From positions 1 to 64,000 of the forward strand of contig PHBU01000014.1 in the NCBI GenBank assembly GCA_002840685.1: DNA of 64,000 nt. Reading direction: 5' to 3'. This document shows, piece after piece, positions 24,430 to 33,906 of the stretch. The notes below the pieces were generated by a model. That model saw nothing but the letters and a program-made list of their open reading frames with translations, made no database searches and was not told the DNA's origin. Numbering within the stretch: position 1 is the first letter of the stretch; every line of letters starts with the position of its first letter. A program made the position numbers and the translations under genes. The DNA comes from Chloroflexi bacterium HGW-Chloroflexi-6 (GTDB taxonomy: Bacteria; Chloroflexota; Anaerolineae; Anaerolineales; Villigracilaceae).

Positions 24430-27240
24430 TCAGTCAGCAGGCAATTTTGGCAGCCCAGAGAGAGCCTGGCCCGCGAGCCTGTGGGCATCTTCGTTGGATG
24501 ACAGCGCGTCCGAGGGCGGTTTGCCAAGCGCGCGCAGCGCTTCCTGGCGCATCACCGGCGGTGTGGCCGGATGGTTGGCCGCCATATCATAAAGTTGCCG
24601 CCCAAATTCGGCCTGGCCGTTTCGTGTGAACCAGTCTGCCACTCCAACCATCACCCGCAGGGTCTGAGCGAGAAACTTCAAGTCAAGCGCCACTTGCAAG
24701 GCTTGGTGCAGGTATCCACCCGCCAGTAGGGACTGATTTTCAGCCAGCAGCAACCGACCCATCCCGTTATATGCATTGGAAAGGCCCCCCTGATCGTTCA
24801 ATTCGCGGTAGGTCGGCAAAGCCCGCTCAAAACAGCGCCGAGCTTTTTCGTAATCTCGCAGTTCCAATGACAGGTCGCCCATGTGCAGGAGGGCGACGGC
24901 CATGCCGCCCGGATCGTTCATCCCTTCGCGCAGGCAATAACTTTCTTCGAAAGCCAGCATGGCCTTGCGGGTCTCCCCCAGGGCATGGTAAATGCCGCCC
25001 ATTTCGTTCAGGAATTCGCCCTTGAACCAGTGAAATTGGTGAACTTCCATCAATTTTAAACCGCGCTCACCGATGGACAGGCCATCATCGAAACGCCCGG
25101 CAGCATGATAAGCGCTGAGCAGTACATAACAATTTTCGATTTCGTTATAGAAATCGCCGCGTTCATGGCAATCCTCGAGAGCCTCCAACCCAACCTGGAT
25201 GGCAGTTTCAAGGTCGCCCTTGATGTTGGCAATCAGCGAAAAACCGATGCGCGGGTCGAAGCCGGGGACTGAGCTGGGTGGGATGTTGAGGCGGCGCAAA
25301 ATCTGCCAGGAGGCCTTGAAACAATCTTCTGCCCGGTCGAGATAACCCAAGCGGATACAGAACCAGCCCTGCCCAACCAGCAGCACAGAGTGGGAAAAGG
25401 CCACCTTCTCAGGGTTGGCCGCCTCATGATTTTCATCCATCATCCTGAGGGCTTGCTCGAGGGCTGTAAATGCCTCGGCGTAACGCGCGCGCATCTGCCC
25501 GTAGTACATCATGAAGGGGGCCAGGTCGCACAAAATCTCCGCCTGGTGGTTCTCCACCGAGAATTGCCATGCCTTGCGCAGGTTGTCCAATTCCAGATCG
25601 AAAACCTGTAAATCAAGGGCTGTCTTGCCGGTAATCAATTTGTTAAATTCACTCTGCGCCAACCCAGAAAAATAGTGAGCATGCCGCAAACCGATGGAGT
25701 CGGGCAAACCGGGCGTCTGGGCCAGTTTTTCCCCGGAAAACTGCCGGAGCAATTCATGCACCTGGAAACGGCCCTGCAAATCATGCACCAGAAGCGATTT
25801 ATCTACAAGCGCCGAGAGGACCCGCAAGGGGGTTTCGCAAACCGTCCGCGCTGCGGCCTGGCTAAATCCGCCCCGAAACATGGATAGCCTGGCAAAGGCA
25901 TCCTGTTCCGGGGACGTAAGCAGATTCCAGGAGTACTCAAAAGCGGCCCTCATGCTGCGATGGCGTTCCGGCAGGTCGCGCTGGTTGGTCGAAAGAAAAT
26001 CGAGGTCGCTTTTTAATTCGCTGGCGATTTCGACCAGGCTCAGGCTGCGCCGCCAACTGGCCGCCAACTGAATGGCCAGGGGCATGCCGCCGACCATCTG
26101 ACAGATTTCAACCATGGCGGCGCGCTCCCGATTATCAAGGGTCAGGCCGGGCTGCAAACGGCGGGCATAAGCTAGGAACATTTCGACGGCGGCAAAGTTC
26201 TCGAAGATTTCGGCTGTAACGCTTTGCGGGGCCGGCAGGCCACCCAATTCGAACAATACCTCCATTTGCAGGTTGAGCCGCTCGCGCGAGGTAGCCAATA
26301 CACAAAGCTGGCTGGTGCGTTGCAGCAGATCGGCAATCATCCCCGCCCCGGCACTGACGTGCTCGAAATTATCCAAAATTAGCAACACTTTTCGGTTTTC
26401 AAGATAACCCGCCAGCTGGTTGAGCAAATCCATGCCCTGAGGATAGGCATATTTCAGGGCATCGGCAATCACATTGGGAATCAAGCCCGGGGTATTGAGC
26501 GGGGCCAGCGGCACAAAATAGACCCCGTCGGGGTATTCGGCTATCAGATCTGCGCCGGTTTGAAGTCCCAGGCGGGTTTTGCCCATGCCACCCGGCCCTG
26601 TCAGGGTAACAAGGCGGTGTTTGTCGCGCTTGAAAAACTGCTTCAAGGTTTCCAGTTCGTCCTGCCGGCCAATGAAAGGCGCATCCTGACGGGGCAGGTT
26701 GTTGGGGTGGGTGGAAAGGGAGCGAATGGGTGGAAAATCGCCCGGCAGGTTGTCATGCCGCAACATCAGGATGGCTTGCGGCGCGACCAGGTCTTTAAGC
26801 ATGTGTTTGCCCAAATCCTGCATGGAAATACCAGCAGGGCAGGCAGTCTGTGCCAGGACTTCGGGCGTGAGCAATATCTGTCCGCCCCAGGCCGCGGCCA
26901 TCACCCGCGCAGCGCGGCTGACATGAATGCCGAAATAATCATTGTTGCGTTCTTCCGTTTCCCCGGCGTGCAAACCAATGCGGATTTTGAGACTGTCCAG
27001 GCTGCCCCAATCTTCGGCGCCCAAAAGAGTCTGGATCTCCAGTGCGGCTTGCAGTGGGTCGCCCTGGTGAAAGACAGCAAAAACACCGTCGCCAAGGTGC
27101 TTTACCAGTTGCCCGCCATGCCGCAGGATGGCGCCAGACAGGATGGTATCGTGCCGCGCCAGGGCCTGGGGCATCAGTTCGGCATGGCGCTGCCAAAGTT
27201 GGGTGCTGCCTTCAATATCTGTAAAAAGGAATACTGGCAT
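24430..27240 (-). CDS. Class III nucleotide cyclase-STAND ATPase-TPR regulator
   Basis: A 936-residue multidomain protein. Residues 1-165 are a class III adenylate/guanylate cyclase: FTDIEGST with metal Asp8, KHLGDGVFAVF with Asp51, and HVSRAARV with Arg112. The usual Asn of the VNxAxR motif is Ser108. Residues 188-460 are an AP-ATPase/NB-ARC-like STAND module: FIGRQDELETLK, Walker A GPGGMGKTR at 215-223, Walker B VLLILDNFEH near 286. Residues 480-920 are TPR repeats. Such hybrids are known as signal-integrating regulators in Chloroflexota and actinobacteria. There is no DNA-binding domain, so output would be a cyclic nucleotide or protein contacts. No clear ribosome-binding site is seen before ATG 27240. 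Confidence 0.88.
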   Translation of the reverse strand: MPVFLFTDIEGSTQLWQRHAELMPQALARHDTILSGAILRHGGQLVKHLGDGVFAVFHQGDPLQAALEIQTLLGAEDWGSLDSLKIRIGLHAGETEERNNDYFGIHVSRAARVMAAAWGGQILLTPEVLAQTACPAGISMQDLGKHMLKDLVAPQAILMLRHDNLPGDFPPIRSLSTHPNNLPRQDAPFIGRQDELETLKQFFKRDKHRLVTLTGPGGMGKTRLGLQTGADLIAEYPDGVYFVPLAPLNTPGLIPNVIADALKYAYPQGMDLLNQLAGYLENRKVLLILDNFEHVSAGAGMIADLLQRTSQLCVLATSRERLNLQMEVLFELGGLPAPQSVTAEIFENFAAVEMFLAYARRLQPGLTLDNRERAAMVEICQMVGGMPLAIQLAASWRRSLSLVEIASELKSDLDFLSTNQRDLPERHRSMRAAFEYSWNLLTSPEQDAFARLSMFRGGFSQAAARTVCETPLRVLSALVDKSLLVHDLQGRFQVHELLRQFSGEKLAQTPGLPDSIGLRHAHYFSGLAQSEFNKLITGKTALDLQVFDLELDNLRKAWQFSVENHQAEILCDLAPFMMYYGQMRARYAEAFTALEQALRMMDENHEAANPEKVAFSHSVLLVGQGWFCIRLGYLDRAEDCFKASWQILRRLNIPPSSVPGFDPRIGFSLIANIKGDLETAIQVGLEALEDCHERGDFYNEIENCYVLLSAYHAAGRFDDGLSIGERGLKLMEVHQFHWFKGEFLNEMGGIYHALGETRKAMLAFEESYCLREGMNDPGGMAVALLHMGDLSLELRDYEKARRCFERALPTYRELNDQGGLSNAYNGMGRLLLAENQSLLAGGYLHQALQVALDLKFLAQTLRVMVGVADWFTRNGQAEFGRQLYDMAANHPATPPVMRQEALRALGKPPSDALSSNEDAHRLAGQALSGLPKLPAD

Positions 27241-27370
27241 GGTTGCAAGGGATGGGAATTGGACAGGATAACTCGGAATTGATACTACTATCTTACAACC
27301 AATTCGTCAAAATTTACCAGGTTTTTCACGATTCGTTCAACGGGTCGGGGATCCGTTCCCGGCCCAATGC

Positions 27371-28048
27371 TCAAGCCAGGATTTGCTTGAGCTCCACCAG
27401 TTGGGAAATCTGATACGTAACGGGCAAATCGGTGGTTTTTCGGTCGGGGTTGTACCAGCAAGTGTCGATGCCGTAACCCAGGCCACCCTGCATATCAGAG
27501 CTCAAGCTGTCGCCGATGATCAGCACTTCGTTTTTGGGCGGATTGCCGATCGCGCCGAAAACGGCGTCGAAATAAGCTGTGGACGGTTTGGCCGCGCCGA
27601 CTTCTTCGGAGATAAAAACCTTTTCAAAGCAATCGGCCAGGGCCGAGCGCTCCAGGCGCGGGCGTTGAACATCGGCCAGGCCATTGGTGACCAGCCCGAG
27701 GTGGAAACGGGGTTTGAGGGCGCGGACGATCTCTTCCGCACCGGGAAGCAGCTCGGTGCCGAGGGCCAGATTCCGCAGGTAGAGCGGCGAGACAGCCTGC
27801 GGGTCGCCCGCGGCCCCGATCTCATCAAAGAACAGGCGAAAGCGTTTGGTGCGCAATTCCGTCGAGGTCAGCAAGCCACGCTCAAATTCCTTCCAAACAG
27901 AAAGGTTGCAGCGGGCGTAAATCTCGAAATAGGCGGGCGAAAACGCTATGCCGGCTTCATCCAGGGTCCATTTCAGGGCATTGGCTTCGGCTTTAGGAAA
28001 ATCAAACAGGGTGTCATCTGCGTCAAAGAGCAGCCAGGTGTATTTCAC
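27371..28048 (-). CDS. yjjG: HAD-family 5'-nucleotidase, YjjG type
   Basis: A 225-residue HAD hydrolase: motif I LLFDADDTLFDF, motif II LVTNG, a conserved Lys region GAAKPS, and motif IV IIGDSLSSDMQGG, which is the YjjG-type signature. YjjG dephosphorylates nucleoside monophosphates and clears non-canonical pyrimidine nucleotides. The start is taken as GTG 28048 because GGAG lies six bases upstream and the family N-terminus begins there; a longer open frame upstream looks non-coding. It is transcribed alone, divergent from the lipoprotein gene. Confidence 0.85.
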   Translation of the reverse strand: MKYTWLLFDADDTLFDFPKAEANALKWTLDEAGIAFSPAYFEIYARCNLSVWKEFERGLLTSTELRTKRFRLFFDEIGAAGDPQAVSPLYLRNLALGTELLPGAEEIVRALKPRFHLGLVTNGLADVQRPRLERSALADCFEKVFISEEVGAAKPSTAYFDAVFGAIGNPPKNEVLIIGDSLSSDMQGGLGYGIDTCWYNPDRKTTDLPVTYQISQLVELKQILA

Positions 28049-28159
28049 GATCGTCTCCAGGGCATGAAAGGTATGGTCAAAAATTGTACCCGATTTGGTA
28101 GCCCAATAGTAACGTTGATAAATAGGGGCAAAGATGTATACTTTATTCAAAGGATAAAA

Positions 28160-30217
28160 ATGAGAAAAAAACTGGTTCCAGTGTTTTTGTTTTTAACAGC
28201 CCTATCGTTAGCCTGTAACTTTATGACTAACCTGGTGCCATCCGATGCAGAAAGCGGTGAAGCACCCCTCCCTTCCAGCCAGGAAGTCAATGGCTTCTCA
28301 GCGGAAGCAACCAACGAGAACAGCGTGCTGCTCAAGTGGGAGCCAATCAGCGGCGCGGAACAATACCTGATCGAAGTGCAAATTGGGGATAAATTTATGC
28401 CGCTGGCAACCTTGCCCGCCGACCAGACATCTTACCAGGATGATAATGTCCCGCCTGCCACCCGCTTTACCTACCGGTTAAGCGGGCTGGCCGGGCCTGA
28501 AAAGAAAAACAGCAAGGAAATCTCTATTCAGACAAAGGATGAAGGAAGCGATCCGCTTCAAGTCAGCCTGGAATTTGACATGAGTGCGCCAGCCCTGAGT
28601 TTTGACCCCAACAACTTCGACCCTAATTCCATTGATCTCGAAAATTTCGATCCTGAAAATTTCGACCCGGCCATGTTTGCGCCCCAGCCAATTCAGGCGC
28701 AGGCCGTGATCGGCCCGCGGGGCGGCGAGGTCTCGGTGGCGGGCAGCAACGGCGTGGTTTACACGCTCAACGTGCCGCCAGACGCGCTCAGGTTTGAGAT
28801 GACCATCACGCTCAGGCCGATCTCCGCCATCCCCGACCTGCCGTTGAGCGGCGGATTGATGGCGGCAGTTTTCGTTGAGCCACAGTCGCTGGTTTTCGAT
28901 GTACCGGCAACGTTGAAGATGACCCCGCCGGCAGATTTCCCGGCCGCTGCCGGGCCGCTGGCAATGGCTTTTGCGTTCGAAGCCGAAGGGCGGGAGTTTC
29001 ATCTCTATCCGTTTGATGCCTCGGCCGGGCAAAGCAACGCGGGCGCGCACCTGGCCAGTTTGCGGGCGGCCGCTAATTTTATACCTCCGTGGTCTGATCT
29101 TGCCAAATTGCAGAATGGCGGCGGCTACGGACAAGGCAGCGGGACAGCCAAAGATGTAAAGGAAATCCGCAAGAAACCGGCGTCAAAATCGCAAAATCGT
29201 ACCGAACAGCGCCTGGCGGTAAACCAGTTGGATGAACTGGAGCCTTTGCCAGAATCGCTCGTTAAAGAAGAAGCCAATTTAGGGAAAGAGGGAGAGGCCA
29301 TCCTGCAAAAAGTGGAGCAGGCCGATGACTTAAGCAAGCTGATGGATGCGCTGGATGATTATAGTAAGTACATCAACGAGGGCGGAGACAAATTCGAATC
29401 CACCAGGAAACTCAACGAAAAGATTCTCGACCTGTTGGTGGACAAAGCCAAAAAGCTGCTGGATAAAAACAAAGGCGGCTGCCTGACACAAAATGACTTC
29501 AAAGCGCAGGAGTTGGTGGAACGATTAACCAATCCCAAAAGCAGCTTTGCGGAGGCTTTTGCGGAACGATTTAAGCAGAAGCACGGCCAGAAAGCGCTTG
29601 ATGACCTGAAAAACGAAAGAGTAACCTGCTCTTTTGAGCTCACGATGGATTCAAAGTTAACTTTTACAGCAGAAGATTCGACTCTGCATTCCAGCGCCAA
29701 TATTCCGAAGCTAAAACTGTTTCCTACCTACGCCAAAGGAGAGATTTATTTTACCGGCGAGGGAAAAATGACACAGGATTTCAAGGTAACAGGCATATGC
29801 ACCTTCCCGTTGAAACATTACGACAGCCTGACTTTTTTTGTGGGCAAGTTAACCCCTATCTTCGGTGAAAATGGGGAGATGGTCGATTTTCACCTGAGCG
29901 ATTTTATTGTCAATGGCTGGAACGGCGATGTTAATGTCGCCGTATCGGGGGACGATAACAAGAGCTGCCCAAAAATGGTGCAGCTCACGGGCGGCGGCGA
30001 TTACTGGACTGGCCTGTTCATGGCGGCGCGATTTAATAATTATAAAATTATCACCGGCTGGGATGTGCAAACCAACTGGACCGCTGATGATCGTTTTCAG
30101 AGCTTGCAGGCCGATTGGGTGGCAGTGCAACCTGCCTTTACCCCGTTTGGTGTGCAAGGCTCTACGAGTACCGAAAACACAAAATTTGAGCTAAAGGTAA
30201 CCAAAACATCCAAATAG
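28160..30217 (+). CDS. Lipoprotein with Fn3-like and ZU5-like domains
   Basis: A 685-residue exported lipoprotein. The signal peptide MRKKLVPVFLFLTALSLAC carries a lipobox ending at Cys19. A fibronectin-III-like domain spans about 40-125 (ENSVLLKWEPISGAEQYLIE). A low-complexity NFDP repeat follows at about 145-172. A ZU5-like domain spans about 180-290 (IGPRGGEVSVAGSNGVVYTL), then a Lys/Glu-rich helical region and a beta-rich C-terminus. ATG 28160 is chosen because it gives the signal peptide, although the frame is open far upstream. The next gene is a paralogue with the same order of domains. It likely acts on the cell surface; ligand unknown. Confidence 0.85.
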   Translation: MRKKLVPVFLFLTALSLACNFMTNLVPSDAESGEAPLPSSQEVNGFSAEATNENSVLLKWEPISGAEQYLIEVQIGDKFMPLATLPADQTSYQDDNVPPATRFTYRLSGLAGPEKKNSKEISIQTKDEGSDPLQVSLEFDMSAPALSFDPNNFDPNSIDLENFDPENFDPAMFAPQPIQAQAVIGPRGGEVSVAGSNGVVYTLNVPPDALRFEMTITLRPISAIPDLPLSGGLMAAVFVEPQSLVFDVPATLKMTPPADFPAAAGPLAMAFAFEAEGREFHLYPFDASAGQSNAGAHLASLRAAANFIPPWSDLAKLQNGGGYGQGSGTAKDVKEIRKKPASKSQNRTEQRLAVNQLDELEPLPESLVKEEANLGKEGEAILQKVEQADDLSKLMDALDDYSKYINEGGDKFESTRKLNEKILDLLVDKAKKLLDKNKGGCLTQNDFKAQELVERLTNPKSSFAEAFAERFKQKHGQKALDDLKNERVTCSFELTMDSKLTFTAEDSTLHSSANIPKLKLFPTYAKGEIYFTGEGKMTQDFKVTGICTFPLKHYDSLTFFVGKLTPIFGENGEMVDFHLSDFIVNGWNGDVNVAVSGDDNKSCPKMVQLTGGGDYWTGLFMAARFNNYKIITGWDVQTNWTADDRFQSLQADWVAVQPAFTPFGVQGSTSTENTKFELKVTKTSK

Positions 30218-30284
30218 CAGGCTTGCCCGCCCAGCGAACGGCGCTTTTTGAGATAGTAGACATAATGGGCAAAAAAGGCGAAAA

Positions 30285-32105
30285 ATGAAAAACACAAAAG
30301 TTATCCCACTCCTTCTCGGACTTTTACTCATGTCCATATCGTGCAACTTCATCACCCGTTCATCACCTGTCACCGAAACACAACAAGAGCAAGCAGATGC
30401 CACCAAAGAACCGCCCGAGAAAGCCCCGCCCCTGGCAGCCGACGAGAATGGCCCGCAGGGGTTTACAGCCCAGGCCACATCAGCAGACAGCGTGAAATTG
30501 TCCTGGCAGGCAGTGGCAGAGGCGGAAACCTATAAAGTTATGGTCAGCACAAATCAGGGCAAGGCCCTGACCGTGATCGAGTTGGATGCGTCCGCCAACA
30601 GCTACGAGGATTTCCTGGCCGCACCGGGCAGTGCGCTGACCTATGCCGTGCAGGCCATCGGCAGCTCCGGCCCGATCGGCCAATCTCTGACCAGTGTGAC
30701 CACCCCGGCCCGCCAGCCAAATCCGCTGCAAGTTTTGGTGGAATTCGATGATGCGGCAGCTGTAAGCAAGACGATCGGCCCGTCCGGCGGGAGCATCTCG
30801 CTGGAGGAGGCTGGTGTGCTGTACGAACTGACCATCCCGCCCGGCGCATTGGATGCCGATACGGAAATCAAACTGGTCCCCATTGCAGACCTGTCAGATT
30901 GGCCGCTGGACGGCAATATGATTGGCGCAATAGGGATTGAACCCGAAGGATTGGCCTTGAACATGCCAGCCAGCCTGAAAATCACGCCGGAGGCTGGCCT
31001 TCCAGACTCGGGGCTGGCCAGGGTTGGCTTTTCTTTCGACGGTTACGGCAGCGAGTTTGCACTATCGCCGCTCGCACACGATGAAGCCGTCAGCGCCTCG
31101 ACCGGCCAAAGTGGACACATGGCCAGGCCGTATCCCCAATCTGGCTTTGGGGATGCCGTTCGTGAGTGGCTCTCAAACCTGAGGCCAACCGGCGCGAGCG
31201 AGGCCAGCGCTGAAACGGCATCCGAAATCGCCAGGGAAAATCCGCCAAACGACTCGGCCCGGGCCCTCGAACAAAAACGAGCCGCAGCCGAGGCGGCTGA
31301 AGATGAATTGGCGCCTCTCCCATCAGAAAAAGACATGAACACTGCACGCATCACGCGCTGGCTCGAGTACACTCAGCGCGAAATTGCCGAGGCCGCTGAT
31401 TGCTCGCAGCTAAAAAGCGCCATCGACCACTTCGACAATGAACTGCGGGTGCTGGAAAGCTACGGCACAAAAATCGATGCCGCACAAAAAGAAGCCATAA
31501 AGAACGCAACCTGGGATGAGCTAACAGGCAAAGCCAAGGAAACCATCGACGATGCCGCCGACAACTGTCAGAAAAAAAGCGGACAGGGTGGCAGGCAGGT
31601 CGGCGGGATATCCTGCGCAGACACCCTGCTCAAAAACATCCAAAGCGGTTCAACCCCTTTTTACAAAGAGTTTCAAAAACGAATGCTCGATCACTTTGGC
31701 AGCCCGGGGTTGGATGGTCCGCGCGAGAAAATTAACAAATACTGCGTGACAGGCTATGTCATGAGCGGCGGTACGGCTGGTATGAAAGTGCCCTATGCTT
31801 TCATTTGCAACATCAACCAGCCTTTCTCTGCGACTGGCAGTGTCTACGGAGGCAGCATTACCCTGAAATTTGTGCCCAGCCCGGCCCAAGAACCGTCTGA
31901 ACTGCCTGCCGGAGGCAGTTACACCTATTCAGGGACTGGCGGAGGCTTCAGTCTGTCCGGTGAAGGCACGTTCACGCTGTTGGGCAGCCCGGATGGGCCG
32001 ATCAAGCTCGAGGCGTTTGGACCCGGCAGCGTGGATGAGTATGGCGGCTCAGGCAGCGAAAGTTACATTCTGACCCCGCGCGAACACGCCTGCGCGATGC
32101 CCTAG
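30285..32105 (+). CDS. Lipoprotein with Fn3-like and ZU5-like domains (paralogue)
   Basis: A 606-residue lipoprotein with signal peptide and lipobox MKNTKVIPLLLGLLLMSISC. It repeats the layout of the preceding gene: an acidic linker, Fn3-like domain (ADSVKLSWQAVAEAETYKVM), ZU5-like domain (IGPSGGSISLEEAGVLYELT), helical Ala/Glu-rich stretch and a beta-rich C-terminus with Gly-rich turns (YSGTGGGFSLSGEGTFTLLG). The NFDP tract is absent. It begins 67 bp after its paralogue, so the pair arose by tandem duplication and probably shares a transcript. A strong terminator follows. Confidence 0.85.
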   Translation: MKNTKVIPLLLGLLLMSISCNFITRSSPVTETQQEQADATKEPPEKAPPLAADENGPQGFTAQATSADSVKLSWQAVAEAETYKVMVSTNQGKALTVIELDASANSYEDFLAAPGSALTYAVQAIGSSGPIGQSLTSVTTPARQPNPLQVLVEFDDAAAVSKTIGPSGGSISLEEAGVLYELTIPPGALDADTEIKLVPIADLSDWPLDGNMIGAIGIEPEGLALNMPASLKITPEAGLPDSGLARVGFSFDGYGSEFALSPLAHDEAVSASTGQSGHMARPYPQSGFGDAVREWLSNLRPTGASEASAETASEIARENPPNDSARALEQKRAAAEAAEDELAPLPSEKDMNTARITRWLEYTQREIAEAADCSQLKSAIDHFDNELRVLESYGTKIDAAQKEAIKNATWDELTGKAKETIDDAADNCQKKSGQGGRQVGGISCADTLLKNIQSGSTPFYKEFQKRMLDHFGSPGLDGPREKINKYCVTGYVMSGGTAGMKVPYAFICNINQPFSATGSVYGGSITLKFVPSPAQEPSELPAGGSYTYSGTGGGFSLSGEGTFTLLGSPDGPIKLEAFGPGSVDEYGGSGSESYILTPREHACAMP

Positions 32106-32121
32106 AACAAGGTACTTAACT

Positions 32122-32157
32122 AAAAAAGGATGAGCGCCGGCAGGCTCATCCTTTTTT
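32122..32157. terminator. Bidirectional terminator
   Basis: Arms AAAAAAGGATGAGC and GCTCATCCTTTTTT flank an 8-base loop between the convergent lipoprotein and GMC oxidoreductase genes. Confidence 0.95.
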
Positions 32158-32171
32158 GATTTATCGTTGGT

Positions 32172-33785
32172 TCAATCCGTTTTGGCCGGGATCTTGCTCA
32201 TCGCATATTCCGCCAGGGCGGTGATCGTCAGCGACGGGTTAACGCCGGGGTTGGCAGGCATGATCGAGCCGTCGACAATGTACAGGCCAGGATAGTTGTG
32301 GATCTCGAAATTCTCATCCACCAGGCCCTCGGCGGCATCTCGGCCGATCGGTGCGCCACCCAAAATGTGGGCCGTGGTCGGCAGCCCAAGCAGGTTTTCG
32401 CCGATCGAACCGAGCGCCACGCCATTCGTCCGCCGCGCAAACTCGCGGGTCAACTCGTGCGAACCGGCCACCTGGGCCTGGATCTCGTAGCCCGGCTCTT
32501 CCTCGGCCACCAGCCCGGTGCGGAACAGGGTAAACAGGCTGCGCCCGCTGCGCAATCGCATGCGGTTGTCGGCATGCTGCATGACCAGCAGGATGGTGGT
32601 ATTGTGAGCCCAACCCGGCAGGAACATGGCGCGCGCAAAATCAAGCGGGTGGGTCAGCGTCCAGCCGATAAAACGCAGCAAACGCCGCCAGACCGGCACA
32701 TCGACATCGATCAACGGGGCCGCCAAAAAGCGCATCAGCGAGGAGCCGTTCGGGTAGCGCACCGGTTCGACGCGCGTGATCTCGTCGGCGTTGAAAATGG
32801 ATGAGATCGAGACACCTTCCGAGTAGTCGATATCGCTTTTGCGGGCCAGGCCGCCCAGGAGGGCCTCGGAATTCGTCCGCACCACATCGCCCAGACGCGG
32901 GGAAAGATCCGGGAGCGATTTTTGGATATCGCGCAGGTGCAGCAGCAGTTTCATCGTGCCCATCACCCCGGCGGAAAAGATGACGCGCTTCGCCGCCACA
33001 GTTTGCTTCCGTTTAAATGGGTTGGTCGAACTCTGAAAAGTGACCTCGTAACAAGCTGTTGCAGGTTGATCGTTTAACGTTGAATGGTTGCAAGGGCGGA
33101 CATCGCTGACTTCAGATTCGGGCAGCACTTCCACGCCCAATTTTTCGGCAAAATACAGGTAATTCTTGGGCAGGGTATTCTTGGCATTATGCCGGCAGCC
33201 AACCATGCAGCCGCCGCAGTGCTGGCAGCCCGCCCGCTCCGGTCCCTCGCCGTCAAAATAGGGATCTGCGACTTTCACCCCCGCTTCGCCAAAGTAAGCC
33301 CCGACCTCGGTCGCGCGGAAGGTGTGTTCCATGCCCGCTTCCGAGGCCATCTGGCGCAGGATCTCATCGGCGGTCCACAATTTGGGGTTGCGCGCCACAC
33401 CCAGCATTTTGCGGGCTGTCGCATAGTGCGGAGCGAGAATTTCTCCCCATTTAATCGGCGTGTTCCAGGCCGGGGTGGCGAAGGTGGCATCGGTCGGCAC
33501 TTCGAGCACATTGGCGTAGCCCAGGCTGCCGCCGCCAACCCCCGCGCCGTGCAGCACCATGACTCCCTTTAAAAGGCTGATCTGCATCACGCCAAAAGCG
33601 CGCAGGGCGGGCAGCCACAGGTATTTCCAGTACTGCCAATTGGTTCGGGCAAAGTCTTCATCGCGGAAGCGCTTGCCCTTTTCGAGCACCAGCACCGAGT
33701 AGCCTTTTTCGGCCAAACGCAGGGCCGAGACCGAACCGCCAAAACCGGAACCGATGATGATGTAGTCGTAAACCTTCGCTGTCAT
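32172..33785 (-). CDS. GMC-type FAD oxidoreductase (cholesterol-oxidase-like)
   Basis: A 537-residue flavoprotein. The FAD-binding dinucleotide motif IIGSGFGGSVSALRLAEKGY is at residues 9-28, GAGVGGGSLGYANVL lies near 80, and the GMC C-terminal signature HILGGAPIGRDAAEGLVDEN with IVDGSIMPANPGVNPSLTIT is present. A Cys-rich segment CQHCGGCMVGCRHNAKNTL near 190 is typical of the cholesterol-oxidase-like branch and may bind a cluster or be structural. It has a very good GGAGGAG ribosome-binding site. The substrate, probably a sterol or other hydrophobic alcohol, cannot be read from sequence. It stands alone between terminators. Confidence 0.9.
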   Translation of the reverse strand: MTAKVYDYIIIGSGFGGSVSALRLAEKGYSVLVLEKGKRFRDEDFARTNWQYWKYLWLPALRAFGVMQISLLKGVMVLHGAGVGGGSLGYANVLEVPTDATFATPAWNTPIKWGEILAPHYATARKMLGVARNPKLWTADEILRQMASEAGMEHTFRATEVGAYFGEAGVKVADPYFDGEGPERAGCQHCGGCMVGCRHNAKNTLPKNYLYFAEKLGVEVLPESEVSDVRPCNHSTLNDQPATACYEVTFQSSTNPFKRKQTVAAKRVIFSAGVMGTMKLLLHLRDIQKSLPDLSPRLGDVVRTNSEALLGGLARKSDIDYSEGVSISSIFNADEITRVEPVRYPNGSSLMRFLAAPLIDVDVPVWRRLLRFIGWTLTHPLDFARAMFLPGWAHNTTILLVMQHADNRMRLRSGRSLFTLFRTGLVAEEEPGYEIQAQVAGSHELTREFARRTNGVALGSIGENLLGLPTTAHILGGAPIGRDAAEGLVDENFEIHNYPGLYIVDGSIMPANPGVNPSLTITALAEYAMSKIPAKTD

Positions 33786-33840
33786 GCCAAACTCCTCCCG
33801 ACAAGTTTGGCTGATTATATCAAGGCTGAAGGGTTTCTTA

Positions 33841-33884
33841 ACACAAAGACGCCAGGCCCTGAATACGACCCGGCGTCTTTGTGT
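33841..33884 (-). terminator. Hairpin after the SpoIIM-like gene
   Basis: A 13-bp perfect stem, ACACAAAGACGCC with GGCGTCTTTGTGT, around an 18-base loop. The T-run on the minus strand is weak, so it may be a terminator or a processing signal. Confidence 0.6.
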
Positions 33885-33906
33885 ATTGAAAGGGTATGCT
33901 ACAAGA

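Noticed and set aside
27383..28159. N-terminal extension of the first Fn3/ZU5 lipoprotein (open frame from 27383)
   Set aside because: It is antisense to the YjjG-type gene. The real start at 28160 gives a perfect lipoprotein signal peptide.
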